A stretch of DNA of 42,165 nt from CALGLS01 sp047626155 (lineage in GTDB: Bacteria; Bacteroidota; Bacteroidia; Chitinophagales; Saprospiraceae), in assembly GCA_047626155.1 (NCBI GenBank), contig JBLHRR010000029.1, positions 1-42,165 on the forward strand, read 5' to 3'. Below, piece after piece: positions 31,438-38,924 of this stretch. Every line of letters starts with the position of its first letter. The stretch's first letter is position 1. The notes below the pieces were generated by a model that searched no databases, had not been told where the DNA came from, and was given only the letters and a program-made list of their open reading frames with translations. Made by a program: the position numbers and the translations under genes.

Positions 31438-32604
31438 TTATTCCTCTCCGTAAAACGTTTTCCCATCTCTCGCCATCCTCCTCAGCAAAGGACTGCATCT
31501 ATACCGATCCTCCAAATATTCCTTATGCAATCGATCCATTCGTTTTACACATTTCTTGATTCCAATTTCATCTGCCCACACTAACAATGCTTTTGGATAA
31601 TTTACTCCTTTGGTCATTGCCAGATCAATATCATCTCGGGAAGCGACATTCAAAGAACAGGCATCTGCTGCTTCATTGATCAACATCGCAACTACCCGAG
31701 CTACTATTTTTTTACCCAATTTTTTATCTTTATTAGGTTCTTGTTTTACTGCGCCTTCGCTATAATCGTAATAACCTTTGCCCGACTTTCTTCCGAGGTA
31801 ACCCGCTTCTGATAAACGCTTTTGTGTAAAGGCAGGTTTGTAACGAGGGTCGTAGTAGAAAGACTTGAAGACGGTTTCGGTAACGGCATAGTTTACATCA
31901 TTTCCGATATAATCCATCAAGGTGAAGGGGCCCATTCTGAAACCGGCTAATTCCGTCATTGCCCAATCTATGGTTGCTATATCTGCGATGCCTTCTTCAT
32001 AAATCCGAAGTGCCTCTCCGTAGAAAGGACGCGCGACCCTATTGACGATAAAACCAGGAGTGTCTTTAGCAATAACAGTTAGTTTACCCCAACTATCAAT
32101 TGTCTTTTTAGCTTCTGCCAACACCTTGTTATCTGTTTGGATAGCTGGAATAATTTCTACCAACTTCATCAAAGGTGCCGGATTGAAAAAATGAATCCCT
32201 AAAACTCTGGAAGGCTTTTCACAGGCTGCAGCTATAGAGGCCACCGACAAGGAAGATGTATTTGTAGCCAAAATACAACTGTCGGAAACAAGAGCTTCTA
32301 AGTCAGTAAAGACTTTTTTCTTAATATCTAATCTTTCGATAATTGCCTCAATAACTAAATCGCAATCTTTAAAGGATGAGAATTCATCAATTCTGTAGAT
32401 CCGTCCAAAAATGGCTTTCGCTGTAGCGTCATCCATTCTGCCTTTCTCTACCAATCGATTTAAAACTTTCTGTAACTTTTCGCCGCTCTTTTCCAGTGCC
32501 TCTTTATTGGTATCAAATAACAATACCTCATGCCCTGCTGTAGCTGCCACTTGAGCAATTCCGCTTCCCATGGCACCTGCGCCTATGATTCCTATTTTTT
32601 TCAT
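31438..32604 (-). CDS. paaH: 3-hydroxyacyl-CoA dehydrogenase PaaH
   Basis: The N-terminal Rossmann domain begins GIIGAGAMGSGIAQVAATAG and includes the NAD-binding D in LLFDTN, then ATNTSSLSV and the catalytic His in IHFFNPAPLMKLVE. One 3HCDH C-terminal domain follows (GFIVNRVARPFYGEAL... DYIGNDVN), then a second, shorter one (INEAADACSLNVASRDDIDL, WADEIGIKKCVKRMDRL). At 388 residues it is shorter than the ~475-residue E. coli enzyme. It oxidises 3-hydroxyadipyl-CoA to 3-oxoadipyl-CoA with NAD. It is transcribed with paaI (15 bp gap); a 314-bp spacer separates it from paaG. Confidence 0.92.
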   Translation of the reverse strand: MKKIGIIGAGAMGSGIAQVAATAGHEVLLFDTNKEALEKSGEKLQKVLNRLVEKGRMDDATAKAIFGRIYRIDEFSSFKDCDLVIEAIIERLDIKKKVFTDLEALVSDSCILATNTSSLSVASIAAACEKPSRVLGIHFFNPAPLMKLVEIIPAIQTDNKVLAEAKKTIDSWGKLTVIAKDTPGFIVNRVARPFYGEALRIYEEGIADIATIDWAMTELAGFRMGPFTLMDYIGNDVNYAVTETVFKSFYYDPRYKPAFTQKRLSEAGYLGRKSGKGYYDYSEGAVKQEPNKDKKLGKKIVARVVAMLINEAADACSLNVASRDDIDLAMTKGVNYPKALLVWADEIGIKKCVKRMDRLHKEYLEDRYRCSPLLRRMARDGKTFYGEE

Positions 32605-32918
32605 TGTATTAATTTAGCTTTTACTAAACGTAAAGTAAAATAAGTATTGAGTGTTTTTCGGGACTTCATGCGTTCCACATTTTATGTTAGAAAAACCACA
32701 AAGGACCTATCGCAAATGAAAACCAAAATTTCAATCAAAATCAAAACCCAAGATGCAAGGCACTGTGCTTTCATCTGAAACTTTGATTTTTCAGCAAATT
32801 GCTATACAATTGTAATACAAAGAGCACGAAGTTTTTATAAAGTATTAAATGAAATGCTTTAGCGTTTGTGAACCTTTGTAATTTTATAAACTGTGCCGTA
32901 AGGCAAAATCCCAATACA
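32605..32918. other. Spacer between paaG and paaH
   Basis: A 314-bp gene-free stretch inside the paa cluster, AT-rich. It contains aaccacaaaggacc (~32695) and acaaagagcacgaag (~32817), words also found in other spacers here, and a caaaattt/aaaat-rich tract. No terminator or clear promoter is seen. Confidence 0.5.
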
Positions 32919-33698
32919 TTAAGCTCCTTTAAAGTTTGGTTTTCTTTTTTCTAAAAATGCACCAACTCCTTCATTATAGTCCTCGGTATGTGCAGCTGCG
33001 GTTTGCAATTGTTCTTCGATCCCGAGTTGTGTTTCCAAATCATTGTGTGTTGAGTAATTCAGTGCACGCTTTGTTAGGCCAAGACCACGCGTTGGCATGG
33101 CTGCTAATTTTGCAGCGAGTGCTTTACTTTCTGCTACAAATTTATCATTTGGAAACACCTTGTAAATCATACCTAGTTTTTCTGCATCTTCAGCAGATAC
33201 TTTATCCCCCAACATCATGAGTGCGGTGGCTTTCTGCATTCCAATTAGTCTAGGCAAATAGTAGGTTCCTCCGGTGTCAGGAATCAATCCGATTTTGCTG
33301 AAGGCCTGAATAAAGGAAGCCGATTCTGTAGCTACTACTATATCGCAACAAAGAGCGAGGTTCGCTCCTGCTCCTGCTGCTACACCATTGACTGCGGCCA
33401 CTACTGGTTTTTCTATGTTTCTAATTTTTAAAACAATTGGATTGTAATGTTCTGCCACAATGCTTTCGATTTCCAAACCATTGTCTTCATCTATTACTTC
33501 CTGCAAATCTTGTCCCGCGCAAAAAGCTTTCCCCGTTCCTGTGATGTAAATGCATCGTACTTCAGGATTGGTTTCACATTCTTTGAGTCGCTCTTGAATA
33601 GCAAGTGCCATCTCTTGGTTACAACTATTGTATTTGTCAGGTCTATTAAGGGTGAAGTAGGCTACGCCATTTTCTATTTCAAATTGTAGAGCGCTCAT
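32919..33698 (-). CDS. paaG: 1,2-epoxyphenylacetyl-CoA isomerase PaaG (crotonase family)
   Basis: The 259-residue crotonase-fold enzyme has the oxyanion-hole motifs FCAGQDL and GVAAGAGANLALCCDI. The PaaG-type motif FSKIGLIPDTGGTY places the catalytic Asp at D141, where many hydratases carry Glu. PaaG converts ring-1,2-epoxyphenylacetyl-CoA to oxepin-CoA and also acts as a double-bond isomerase. The second crotonase of the pathway, PaaF, is not in this window. The gene lies 50 bp after paaD; a TACATTTG -7-like element is in that gap. Confidence 0.9.
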   Translation of the reverse strand: MSALQFEIENGVAYFTLNRPDKYNSCNQEMALAIQERLKECETNPEVRCIYITGTGKAFCAGQDLQEVIDEDNGLEIESIVAEHYNPIVLKIRNIEKPVVAAVNGVAAGAGANLALCCDIVVATESASFIQAFSKIGLIPDTGGTYYLPRLIGMQKATALMMLGDKVSAEDAEKLGMIYKVFPNDKFVAESKALAAKLAAMPTRGLGLTKRALNYSTHNDLETQLGIEEQLQTAAAHTEDYNEGVGAFLEKRKPNFKGA

Positions 33699-33732
33699 AT
33701 TTGATTTGTGTTAAGTTTATTTAAGAATGGTG

Positions 33733-33740
33733 CAAATGTA
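33733..33740 (-). promoter_or_regulatory. Possible internal promoter before paaG (TACATTTG)
   Basis: caaatgta is the reverse complement of TACATTTG and is followed by CACC in the direction of paaG, like the element before glyA. No -33 TTG is obvious. Confidence 0.4.
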
Positions 33741-33748
33741 GAAAAACA

Positions 33749-34231
33749 TTAGTGGCATTTAAAATAGTCAAAGGGTTCCAAGCAGTCGAGACATTTGAAT
33801 AATGACTTACAGGCGGTGGAACCAAATTGGCTGATGATTTTTGTATTGGTAGATCCACACTGTGGGCACTCAATGTTGGCTTCTTCGCCGAGGAGCGCAG
33901 CCTTATTTACGGTGCCTATAGGTGGGGCTATTCCGTATGCTTTGAGTTTTCGTTTTCCTTCCTCGGTGAGCCAATCAGTAGTCCAAGCCGGAGCTAGAAC
34001 GGTGGTTACCAATATATTGTTATAACCTGCGCTTTGCAATGCTGATTTTATATTGACTTCGATCATATCCATCGCGGGGCAGCCTGAATAGGTTGGGGTG
34101 ATGATGACTTCTATATGTTCCTTCTCTCCGATTTTCACATCTCGGATAATGCCGAGGTCTTCAATAGTGAGCACTGGTATTTCCGGATCAGGAACTTCTT
34201 GGAGGATTTGGAGAATGTTTTCTTTTGTCAT
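33749..34231 (-). CDS. paaD: PaaD, iron-sulfur/MIP18-type assembly factor for the phenylacetyl-CoA monooxygenase
   Basis: The 160-residue protein has an N-terminal MIP18/DUF59 domain (VPDPEIPVLTIEDLGIIRDV, with C51 in TYSGCPAMDMI) and a C-terminal zinc-ribbon-like part with C122, C125, C147 and C150. PaaD is needed for function of the PaaABCE complex, probably in iron-sulfur or diiron maturation. An in-frame ATG nine codons upstream (34258) adds a hydrophobic leader not seen in the family, so 34231 (MTKENILQIL) is preferred. It is 157 bp after paaC. Confidence 0.93.
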   Translation of the reverse strand: MTKENILQILQEVPDPEIPVLTIEDLGIIRDVKIGEKEHIEVIITPTYSGCPAMDMIEVNIKSALQSAGYNNILVTTVLAPAWTTDWLTEEGKRKLKAYGIAPPIGTVNKAALLGEEANIECPQCGSTNTKIISQFGSTACKSLFKCLDCLEPFDYFKCH

Positions 34232-34388
34232 TATTTTCTGTATGAATGATAATATCAAAGGTTGATGGTGATACTAAATGAACTTACTTGGGGTGTATCG
34301 GAAGTTTGCCTATGGTTATTGACTAAACTTACCTATCGCGATTTTTAATCATACAGAGGCCACAGAGCGATCGTAAAATAACGCAAGC

Positions 34389-35150
34389 CTACCACTCAGC
34401 CCCAGGATGCACCCGCTGCAAATACTGCAACTCCGCCAGCAAATATCCCATCTGCTCACTATGCACCCCTTGCTTGCCACCACGACGCGTCCAAGCTTTT
34501 GATTCCGGCTGCACCAAAGTAGCCTCCGATAAAACGGCAGCAACCTTTGCCTCCCACAACGCCTTCACCACATTCAAATCAACTCCAACGCCAGCAGCAA
34601 TCATAGTCTCATCTACTTTGTCCATGATGAAAAACTCTCCTGCAAAATCCCACAAGTTATCCAGCGCCGTTTGCATTTTTTGATGACTCAATTCTGTGCC
34701 ATCACCCAGACGCAACATCCACTCCGAAGAAAAACGTAAGTGATATGTTATTTCCTTTAGCGATTTCACAGCGACAGCCGCCAACTGTTCATCTTTACTA
34801 TCGGCCAATGTCTGGTAAAAATAAAAATTATAGACATCATGCAAAAATTGCCTAACAATAGTATTACCGAAACCACCATTAGGTTCTTCCAGTATAAGGA
34901 GGTTCTTGTATTCGTAGACTTCACGAAGATAAGCCAAGTCATCTTCCGTTCGACCTTGGTCTTCTATTTTCGCAGCGTATTGATAAAGGCTCCGAGATTG
35001 ACCTACGAAATCGAGGGCAATATTAGTGATGGCCATGTCCTGTTCGAGGATTGGGCCGTGGCCGCACCACTCGGACAAACGATGGCCAAGGATCAACGCA
35101 TTGTCAGCCAAACGCAAGGTATATTCGAATAAAGCTTCTTGATTAGTCAT
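34389..35150 (-). CDS. paaC: Phenylacetyl-CoA 1,2-epoxidase structural subunit PaaC
   Basis: The 253-residue ferritin-like subunit shows the family motifs LILGHRLSEWCGHGPILEQD, IALDFVGQSRSLYQYAA and NGGFGNTIVRQFLHDVYNF. PaaC pairs with PaaA in the multicomponent monooxygenase, lacks a functional diiron site itself and holds the complex together. Its ATG abuts the paaB stop with no intervening base, suggesting translational coupling. It ends in LAELQYLQRVHPGAEW, a normal C terminus. Confidence 0.95.
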   Translation of the reverse strand: MTNQEALFEYTLRLADNALILGHRLSEWCGHGPILEQDMAITNIALDFVGQSRSLYQYAAKIEDQGRTEDDLAYLREVYEYKNLLILEEPNGGFGNTIVRQFLHDVYNFYFYQTLADSKDEQLAAVAVKSLKEITYHLRFSSEWMLRLGDGTELSHQKMQTALDNLWDFAGEFFIMDKVDETMIAAGVGVDLNVVKALWEAKVAAVLSEATLVQPESKAWTRRGGKQGVHSEQMGYLLAELQYLQRVHPGAEW

Positions 35151-35435
35151 TTACATGTGTTTTAATTCGTCAGGCAAATCGTAGAATGTTGGATGGCGAT
35201 AGACTTTGTCATTCGCAGGATCATAGAGCGAATCTGCTTCGTCAGGACTAGAAGCGGTGACGTCTTTTGATTCGACCGCCCAGATGCTTATGCCTTCACT
35301 GCGACGAGTATAGACATCTCGTGCATTTTCAATTGCCATAGTTGCATCAGCGGCATGGAGACTTCCCACATGTTTGTGATGAAGGCCTTGTTTACTTCTT
35401 ATGAATATTTCCCAAAGGGGCCAGTTCTTTTTCAT
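35151..35435 (-). CDS. paaB: Phenylacetyl-CoA 1,2-epoxidase subunit PaaB
   Basis: The 94-residue protein matches PaaB throughout: WPLWEIFIRSKQGLHHKHVG, then SLHAADATMAIENARDVYTR and the acidic C-terminal region. PaaB bridges PaaAC heterodimers and is required for activity. It lies 86 bp after paaA, a gap containing two perfect hairpins, and directly abuts paaC. Confidence 0.96.
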   Translation of the reverse strand: MKKNWPLWEIFIRSKQGLHHKHVGSLHAADATMAIENARDVYTRRSEGISIWAVESKDVTASSPDEADSLYDPANDKVYRHPTFYDLPDELKHM

Positions 35436-35449
35436 TGTATTTGTTTTGT

Positions 35450-35497
35450 CCGGGAGTTGCTACTCCCGGTTAATGTAGGGTCGACTCTTCCAGAGTC
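35450..35497 (-). repeat. Two small perfect hairpins between paaA and paaB
   Basis: CCGGGAGT/ACTCCCGG (35450-35457, 35462-35469, loop tgct) and GACTCT/AGAGTC (35483-35488, 35492-35497, loop tcc). No U-run follows the first in the minus direction, so they suit mRNA processing or stability rather than termination. Confidence 0.75.
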
Positions 35498-35521
35498 TTA
35501 TGCATGGAAATTTATTATACC

Positions 35522-36457
35522 TTAGGCTACTTTTTTACTTCTTTTCGCCTTTTTTTCTGCGTAAGCCATTGCTGCTTCCCGAACCCACTCTCCTTCGTTG
35601 TAGGCCTTATTCCTCGCTACCAAACGTTCCTTATTACAAGGTCCGTCTCCTTTTACTACAGACCAGAATTCATCCCAGTCTATTTCTCCATAGTCGAAGT
35701 GGCCACGTTCTTCATTCCATTTCATATCTGGATCAGGCAAAGTAACGTTAAGCACTTTGGCTTGCTCGTAGGCAACGTCTACAAACTTCTGACGGAGTTC
35801 GTCATTGGTAAAACGCTTGATTTTCCAATTCATGGATTGAGCGGTATGCGGAGAATCTCCGTCGGGAGGACCGAACATCATCATGGAAGGCCACCACCAT
35901 CGGTTGACAGATTCCTGGAGCATTTTCTTTTGAGCAGGTGTTCCTTTACTCAAGTTCAACAGAATTTCAAAACCTTGTCTTTGGTGGAAACTTTCTTCTT
36001 TACAAACCCGCACCATTGCTCTTGCATAAGGCCCGTAGGAACAACGGCATAGCGGCACTTGGTTCATAATGGCCGCGCCATCTACCAACCAACCTACAGA
36101 TCCTATATCTGCCCAGGTGAGTGTTGGATAGTTGAATATACTGGAATATTTTGCTCGGCCATCGTTAAGCTGAGCGAAAAGTTCATCACGCTCTACTCCT
36201 AATGTTTCTGCTGCGGCATATAAATATAAACCATGACCCGCTTCGTCTTGTACTTTAGCCATCAGGCCAACTTTACGACGAAGTGAAGGAGCACGGGTAA
36301 TCCAGTTTCCTTCTGGTAACATTCCAATAATTTCGGAATGAGCATGCTGAGAAATTTGGCGGATTAAAGTTTTGCGGTAAGCATCGGGCATCCAATCTTT
36401 GGGCTCGATTTTTATTTCCGCATCAATTTTTGCCTGAAATTTTTCTTCTTGTGTCAT
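35522..36457 (-). CDS. paaA: Phenylacetyl-CoA 1,2-epoxidase catalytic subunit PaaA
   Basis: PaaA carries the diiron centre that inserts oxygen into the CoA-activated aromatic ring. The 311-residue protein shows the two ExxH motifs, E72-x-x-H75 in KVQDEAGHGLYLYAAAE and E155-x-x-H158 in KEESFHQRQGFE. The conserved WITRAPSLRRK and the substrate-region NRWWWPSMMMFGPPD are also present. It begins the paaABC gene group. Upstream, 38 nt before the ATG, the leader contains TACGATAGTGGG and AGTTAA repeats. paaR and paaE lie further upstream on the same strand. Confidence 0.97.
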   Translation of the reverse strand: MTQEEKFQAKIDAEIKIEPKDWMPDAYRKTLIRQISQHAHSEIIGMLPEGNWITRAPSLRRKVGLMAKVQDEAGHGLYLYAAAETLGVERDELFAQLNDGRAKYSSIFNYPTLTWADIGSVGWLVDGAAIMNQVPLCRCSYGPYARAMVRVCKEESFHQRQGFEILLNLSKGTPAQKKMLQESVNRWWWPSMMMFGPPDGDSPHTAQSMNWKIKRFTNDELRQKFVDVAYEQAKVLNVTLPDPDMKWNEERGHFDYGEIDWDEFWSVVKGDGPCNKERLVARNKAYNEGEWVREAAMAYAEKKAKRSKKVA

Positions 36458-36473
36458 GATGTTTTTTTTTTAA

Positions 36474-36530
36474 CTTTAACTATTAACTTTAACTTCCCAC
36501 TATCGTAATTCTAGTGAATTTAAAAGTTAA
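36474..36530. repeat. Hairpin D3 with CCCACTATCGTA motif, upstream of paaA
   Basis: TTAACTTTAACTTCCCACTA pairs with TAGTGAATTTAAAAGTTAA around tcgtaattc; the 12-mer is at 36496-36507. Read on the minus strand, the motif is followed by AGTTAA-type tandem repeats up to the start codon. Confidence 0.7.
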
Positions 36531-36622
36531 CTATTCTTTTTATAAATCTGGTACGACCTTGACATGGTCGAAAAACATTCTTTTCCTGTTCTAACCTCCT
36601 TTGGCCTCCATAAAACCAGTCC

Positions 36623-37198
36623 TCAATTCTCCAACCCTCCTAACAATAATAATACGATTTGTTCTTCTATCTGATTTGCATCAATTCCTTTATCCATTTT
36701 ATGATAATTATAGACCCAGCGTAAGGCACTCAAAATCGTTTGCAAAGCCATTGAAGCATTTACTATTTTAAAAACACCATCTGCGACTCCTTGTTCAATG
36801 ATCTTTAGAAAACGATCTTCATAATCTTTACGTAAGCTGAGAAATTCACTCAACTTCGGTTCTGTCAAATGTCGCCATTCGTCATTAAATACGGTGACTG
36901 AAGTGAGATCTGTCGTTGCAATTTGAACATGCAAACTAATGAGGGCTCTTATCTTTGCTTTGGGACTATTAAAAGTATTTTCAATTTTAGAAATTCCATC
37001 CAAAAACTGATGAGCGCTGTCAAAACAAATTTTCTGTAAAGCGGCTTCCTTAGAATCAATATGATTGTACAAACTAGATTTTTGCTTCAGCCCTACTCGC
37101 TTGGCTAAATCACTCATAGACGCAGCAGAGTAACCCTTGTCTCGAAACAAACGAGCGGCCTCTTCTATAATGATTTGTTTTTTTGTTTTTATTGACAC
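36623..37198 (-). CDS. paaR: TetR-family regulator, probably PaaR
   Basis: The 191-residue protein has an N-terminal TetR HTH (IIIEEAARLFRDKGYSAASM, SDLAKRVGLKQKSSLYNHI) and a helical ligand-binding half. Its place between paaE and paaA, 50 bp behind paaE, suggests that it controls the phenylacetate genes, as PaaR of Thermus, Corynebacterium and other bacteria does with phenylacetyl-CoA as inducer. A matching operator lies at 38481-38494. A TACATTTG element at 37215-37222 could drive its own transcription. The E. coli-type GntR regulator PaaX is not present in the window. Confidence 0.85.
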   Translation of the reverse strand: MSIKTKKQIIIEEAARLFRDKGYSAASMSDLAKRVGLKQKSSLYNHIDSKEAALQKICFDSAHQFLDGISKIENTFNSPKAKIRALISLHVQIATTDLTSVTVFNDEWRHLTEPKLSEFLSLRKDYEDRFLKIIEQGVADGVFKIVNASMALQTILSALRWVYNYHKMDKGIDANQIEEQIVLLLLGGLEN

Positions 37199-37214
37199 TA
37201 TTAAAATTAATTTA

Positions 37215-37222
37215 CAAATGTA
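37215..37222 (-). promoter_or_regulatory. Possible -7 element (TACATTTG) before paaR
   Basis: caaatgta is an exact reverse complement of a TAnnTTTG match, 17 nt upstream of the paaR start. A -33 element is not seen, so this is weak. Confidence 0.35.
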
Positions 37223-37248
37223 TTGTTACGAATGGCTGTATTTTTTAT

Positions 37249-38331
37249 TTACTTCGTATCAAAATCTACTACAATTCGCTCCGTTCTTGGGTGCGATTGA
37301 CAAGTTAAAATAAATCCGGCAGCTACTTCTTCTGGCTCCAAAGCATAATTCACATCCATATCAACTTCTCCTTCTATTAATTTTGCCCGGCAAGTGCTAC
37401 AAACGCCCCCCTTGCAAGCAAAGGGTAAATCAGCTCCCTGTTTTAAAGCAGCATCCAGTACATTTTCTCCGGCATAAGGTAGCGCAAATTCGAGGGCATC
37501 GCCATCCAAAATAATTTTCACCTTACTCTCTTTCGTAGGATCAAATGCTTTTTTCTTTGGCGCGGCTCCGGAAGCTGTTGGTCTTTTACCTGGAGCAGTA
37601 AATAATTCCAGATGTATTTTTTTATTATCCACTTCCATCTTTTGCAAGCCTTCTTGAATCGCTAACATCATAGGCTCGGGGCCACAGATGAAATATTCGT
37701 CTACCTCGTTTACATCAAAGAAATAGCGTGCATATTGCTGGGTTCTTTCGGCAGTAATGTATCCGTTGAATAACTCCCCCTCGATTTGTTCTTCACTAAA
37801 GATGTGGTGTACGATGAAGCGATCCATATATTTGTTCTTCATCGCTTCTATATCTTCATTGAAAATAATAGAATCAAAACCTCGGTTAGCATAAAACAAA
37901 GTGAAGGTACTCTCCTCCTCTACTTCCAAAACAGTTTTCAAAATAGACATGACCGGCGTGACACCGCTACCACCAGCAAAGCCGATGTAGTTCTTTTGTT
38001 GGCCTTTTTTTACTTCCGTAAAAAACCTCCCCATTGGCGTCATTATATCTAGGGTATCTCCGACTTTTAGAATTTGATTGGCAAAAGTAGAAAAGCGACC
38101 ATCAGGCACCTGCTTAATGGCTACGCGCAATTCACCAGACAAAGGACTGACGCAAACGGAATAATTCCGACGCAGTTCTTCTCCGTTTATTTCTTTTTTA
38201 ATGGTTAAATATTGTCCCTGTTTAAAAGCGTAATCTGCTTTTAACGTTTCGGGAACATCGAAGGCGATACTTACAGCATCAGCGGTTTCGCGACGAATGT
38301 CTTTTACCTGAAGAGAATGAAATTTGGGCAT
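37249..38331 (-). CDS. paaE: Phenylacetyl-CoA 1,2-epoxidase reductase subunit PaaE
   Basis: PaaE passes electrons from NADPH to the PaaA diiron centre. The FAD-binding domain has R55-N-Y-S58, followed by the NAD(P) domain with GFAGGSGVTPVMSIL and YFICGPEPMM. The C-terminal plant-type ferredoxin domain holds the 2Fe-2S ligands C306, C311, C314 and C344 with the classic C-x4-C-x2-C-x29-C spacing. The 360-residue length is normal. It is the first gene of the cluster, with a good promoter and PaaR-like operator ~150-200 nt upstream, so leader RNA contains the D4 motif. Confidence 0.96.
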   Translation of the reverse strand: MPKFHSLQVKDIRRETADAVSIAFDVPETLKADYAFKQGQYLTIKKEINGEELRRNYSVCVSPLSGELRVAIKQVPDGRFSTFANQILKVGDTLDIMTPMGRFFTEVKKGQQKNYIGFAGGSGVTPVMSILKTVLEVEEESTFTLFYANRGFDSIIFNEDIEAMKNKYMDRFIVHHIFSEEQIEGELFNGYITAERTQQYARYFFDVNEVDEYFICGPEPMMLAIQEGLQKMEVDNKKIHLELFTAPGKRPTASGAAPKKKAFDPTKESKVKIILDGDALEFALPYAGENVLDAALKQGADLPFACKGGVCSTCRAKLIEGEVDMDVNYALEPEEVAAGFILTCQSHPRTERIVVDFDTK

Positions 38332-38371
38332 ACTATTTTTTAACTTTAACTGTTAACCCTAACTATAACTT

Positions 38372-38384
38372 CCCACTATCGTAC
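38372..38384. repeat. CCCACTATCGTAC motif D4, upstream of paaE
   Basis: An exact copy of the 13-mer, 40 nt upstream of the paaE start. On the minus strand it is followed by AGTTATAGTTAGGGTTAAC-type short tandem units, like the paaA and deacylase leaders. Confidence 0.8.
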
Positions 38385-38419
38385 TAAATGGAGAAACCAA
38401 GGGGCTTAGTAGTTACACT

Positions 38420-38456
38420 CTTTGACGAATTCTATGGTTTTAGAACTCTTTGTCAG
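38420..38456. repeat. Short inverted repeat with CTTTGACGAATTC, shared with the paaJ upstream region
   Basis: CTTTGACGAATTC (38420-38432) is identical to 30537-30549, and the following ~15 bases are similar in both places. Here it pairs partly with GAACTCTTTGTCAGAG downstream. Confidence 0.55.
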
Positions 38457-38480
38457 AGAAGATAGTTTATTTACAAAAAA

Positions 38481-38494
38481 AGAACGGTCGTTCG
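38481..38494 (-). promoter_or_regulatory. Putative PaaR operator upstream of paaE
   Basis: AGAACGGTCGTTCG contains the inverted AACG-NN-CGTT core and fits the CNAACGNNCGTTNG pattern known for Thermus PaaR except at the first base. Further CGTTCG units follow directly. It sits just downstream of the -7 element at 38503, where a repressor would block initiation. Confidence 0.7.
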
Positions 38495-38502
38495 TTCGTT
38501 TG

Positions 38503-38533
38503 CAAATATAGCATGGAAAGAGCAGAAGTACAA
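38503..38533 (-). promoter_or_regulatory. Promoter of the paa cluster
   Basis: On the minus strand TTG (38531-38533), 20 nt, then TATATTTG (38503-38510) fits the Bacteroidota -33/-7 arrangement. Transcription would start near 38496, overlapping the operator, and run toward paaE. Confidence 0.7.
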
Positions 38534-38606
38534 GGGGAACAACAAAAAAAGTGCATGCCGAACGAATCAACATGCACTTCCCCCTTTAAAGGAGAGTCAG
38601 CTTTAA

Positions 38607-38858
38607 TTACATAGTAGCCACAAAACGCATCAACTTACCCTTAAGGTTAGATGCTTTGTTCTTATGGAAGTTACCTTGTCTAGCCAAGCGATCTACCATG
38701 GATACTACTTTAGGCAAAAACTTTTGAGCTTCTGCTTTATCAGTCATTTCACGTAATTGCTTCATAGCAGTACGAGTAGACTTTTTATAGTAGCGATTGT
38801 GAATACGCTTCTTCTCGTCTTGACGAGCTCTTTTCTTTGATGATTTATGATTTGCCAT
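38607..38858 (-). CDS. rpsT: 30S ribosomal protein bS20
   Basis: The 83-residue basic protein starts MANHKSSKKRARQDEKKRIH and continues with NRYYKKSTRTAMKQL and the conserved C-terminal GNFHKNKASNLKGKLMRFV, typical of S20, which binds 16S rRNA early in 30S assembly. It is a single minus-strand gene with its own promoter-like element 59 nt upstream. Confidence 0.97.
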   Translation of the reverse strand: MANHKSSKKRARQDEKKRIHNRYYKKSTRTAMKQLREMTDKAEAQKFLPKVVSMVDRLARQGNFHKNKASNLKGKLMRFVATM

Positions 38859-38916
38859 ATCTATAATATATATCTTTGTTTCTAATTATTGACTGAGCTA
38901 CCGCCCAAATCGACCG

Positions 38917-38924
38917 CAAAAATA
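38917..38924 (-). promoter_or_regulatory. -7 element (TATTTTTG) of rpsT
   Basis: caaaaata is the reverse complement of TATTTTTG, an exact TAnnTTTG match ~59 nt before the rpsT start; the -33 region is only T-rich. The rest of the 38859-39279 spacer has no ORF and no strong repeat. Confidence 0.5.

Noticed and set aside
32919..33698. Assignment of the crotonase as PaaF
   Set aside because: The IPDTGGTY motif with Asp at the catalytic position and the FIQAFSKIGL context fit PaaG. PaaF would be expected to carry hydratase-type glutamates.
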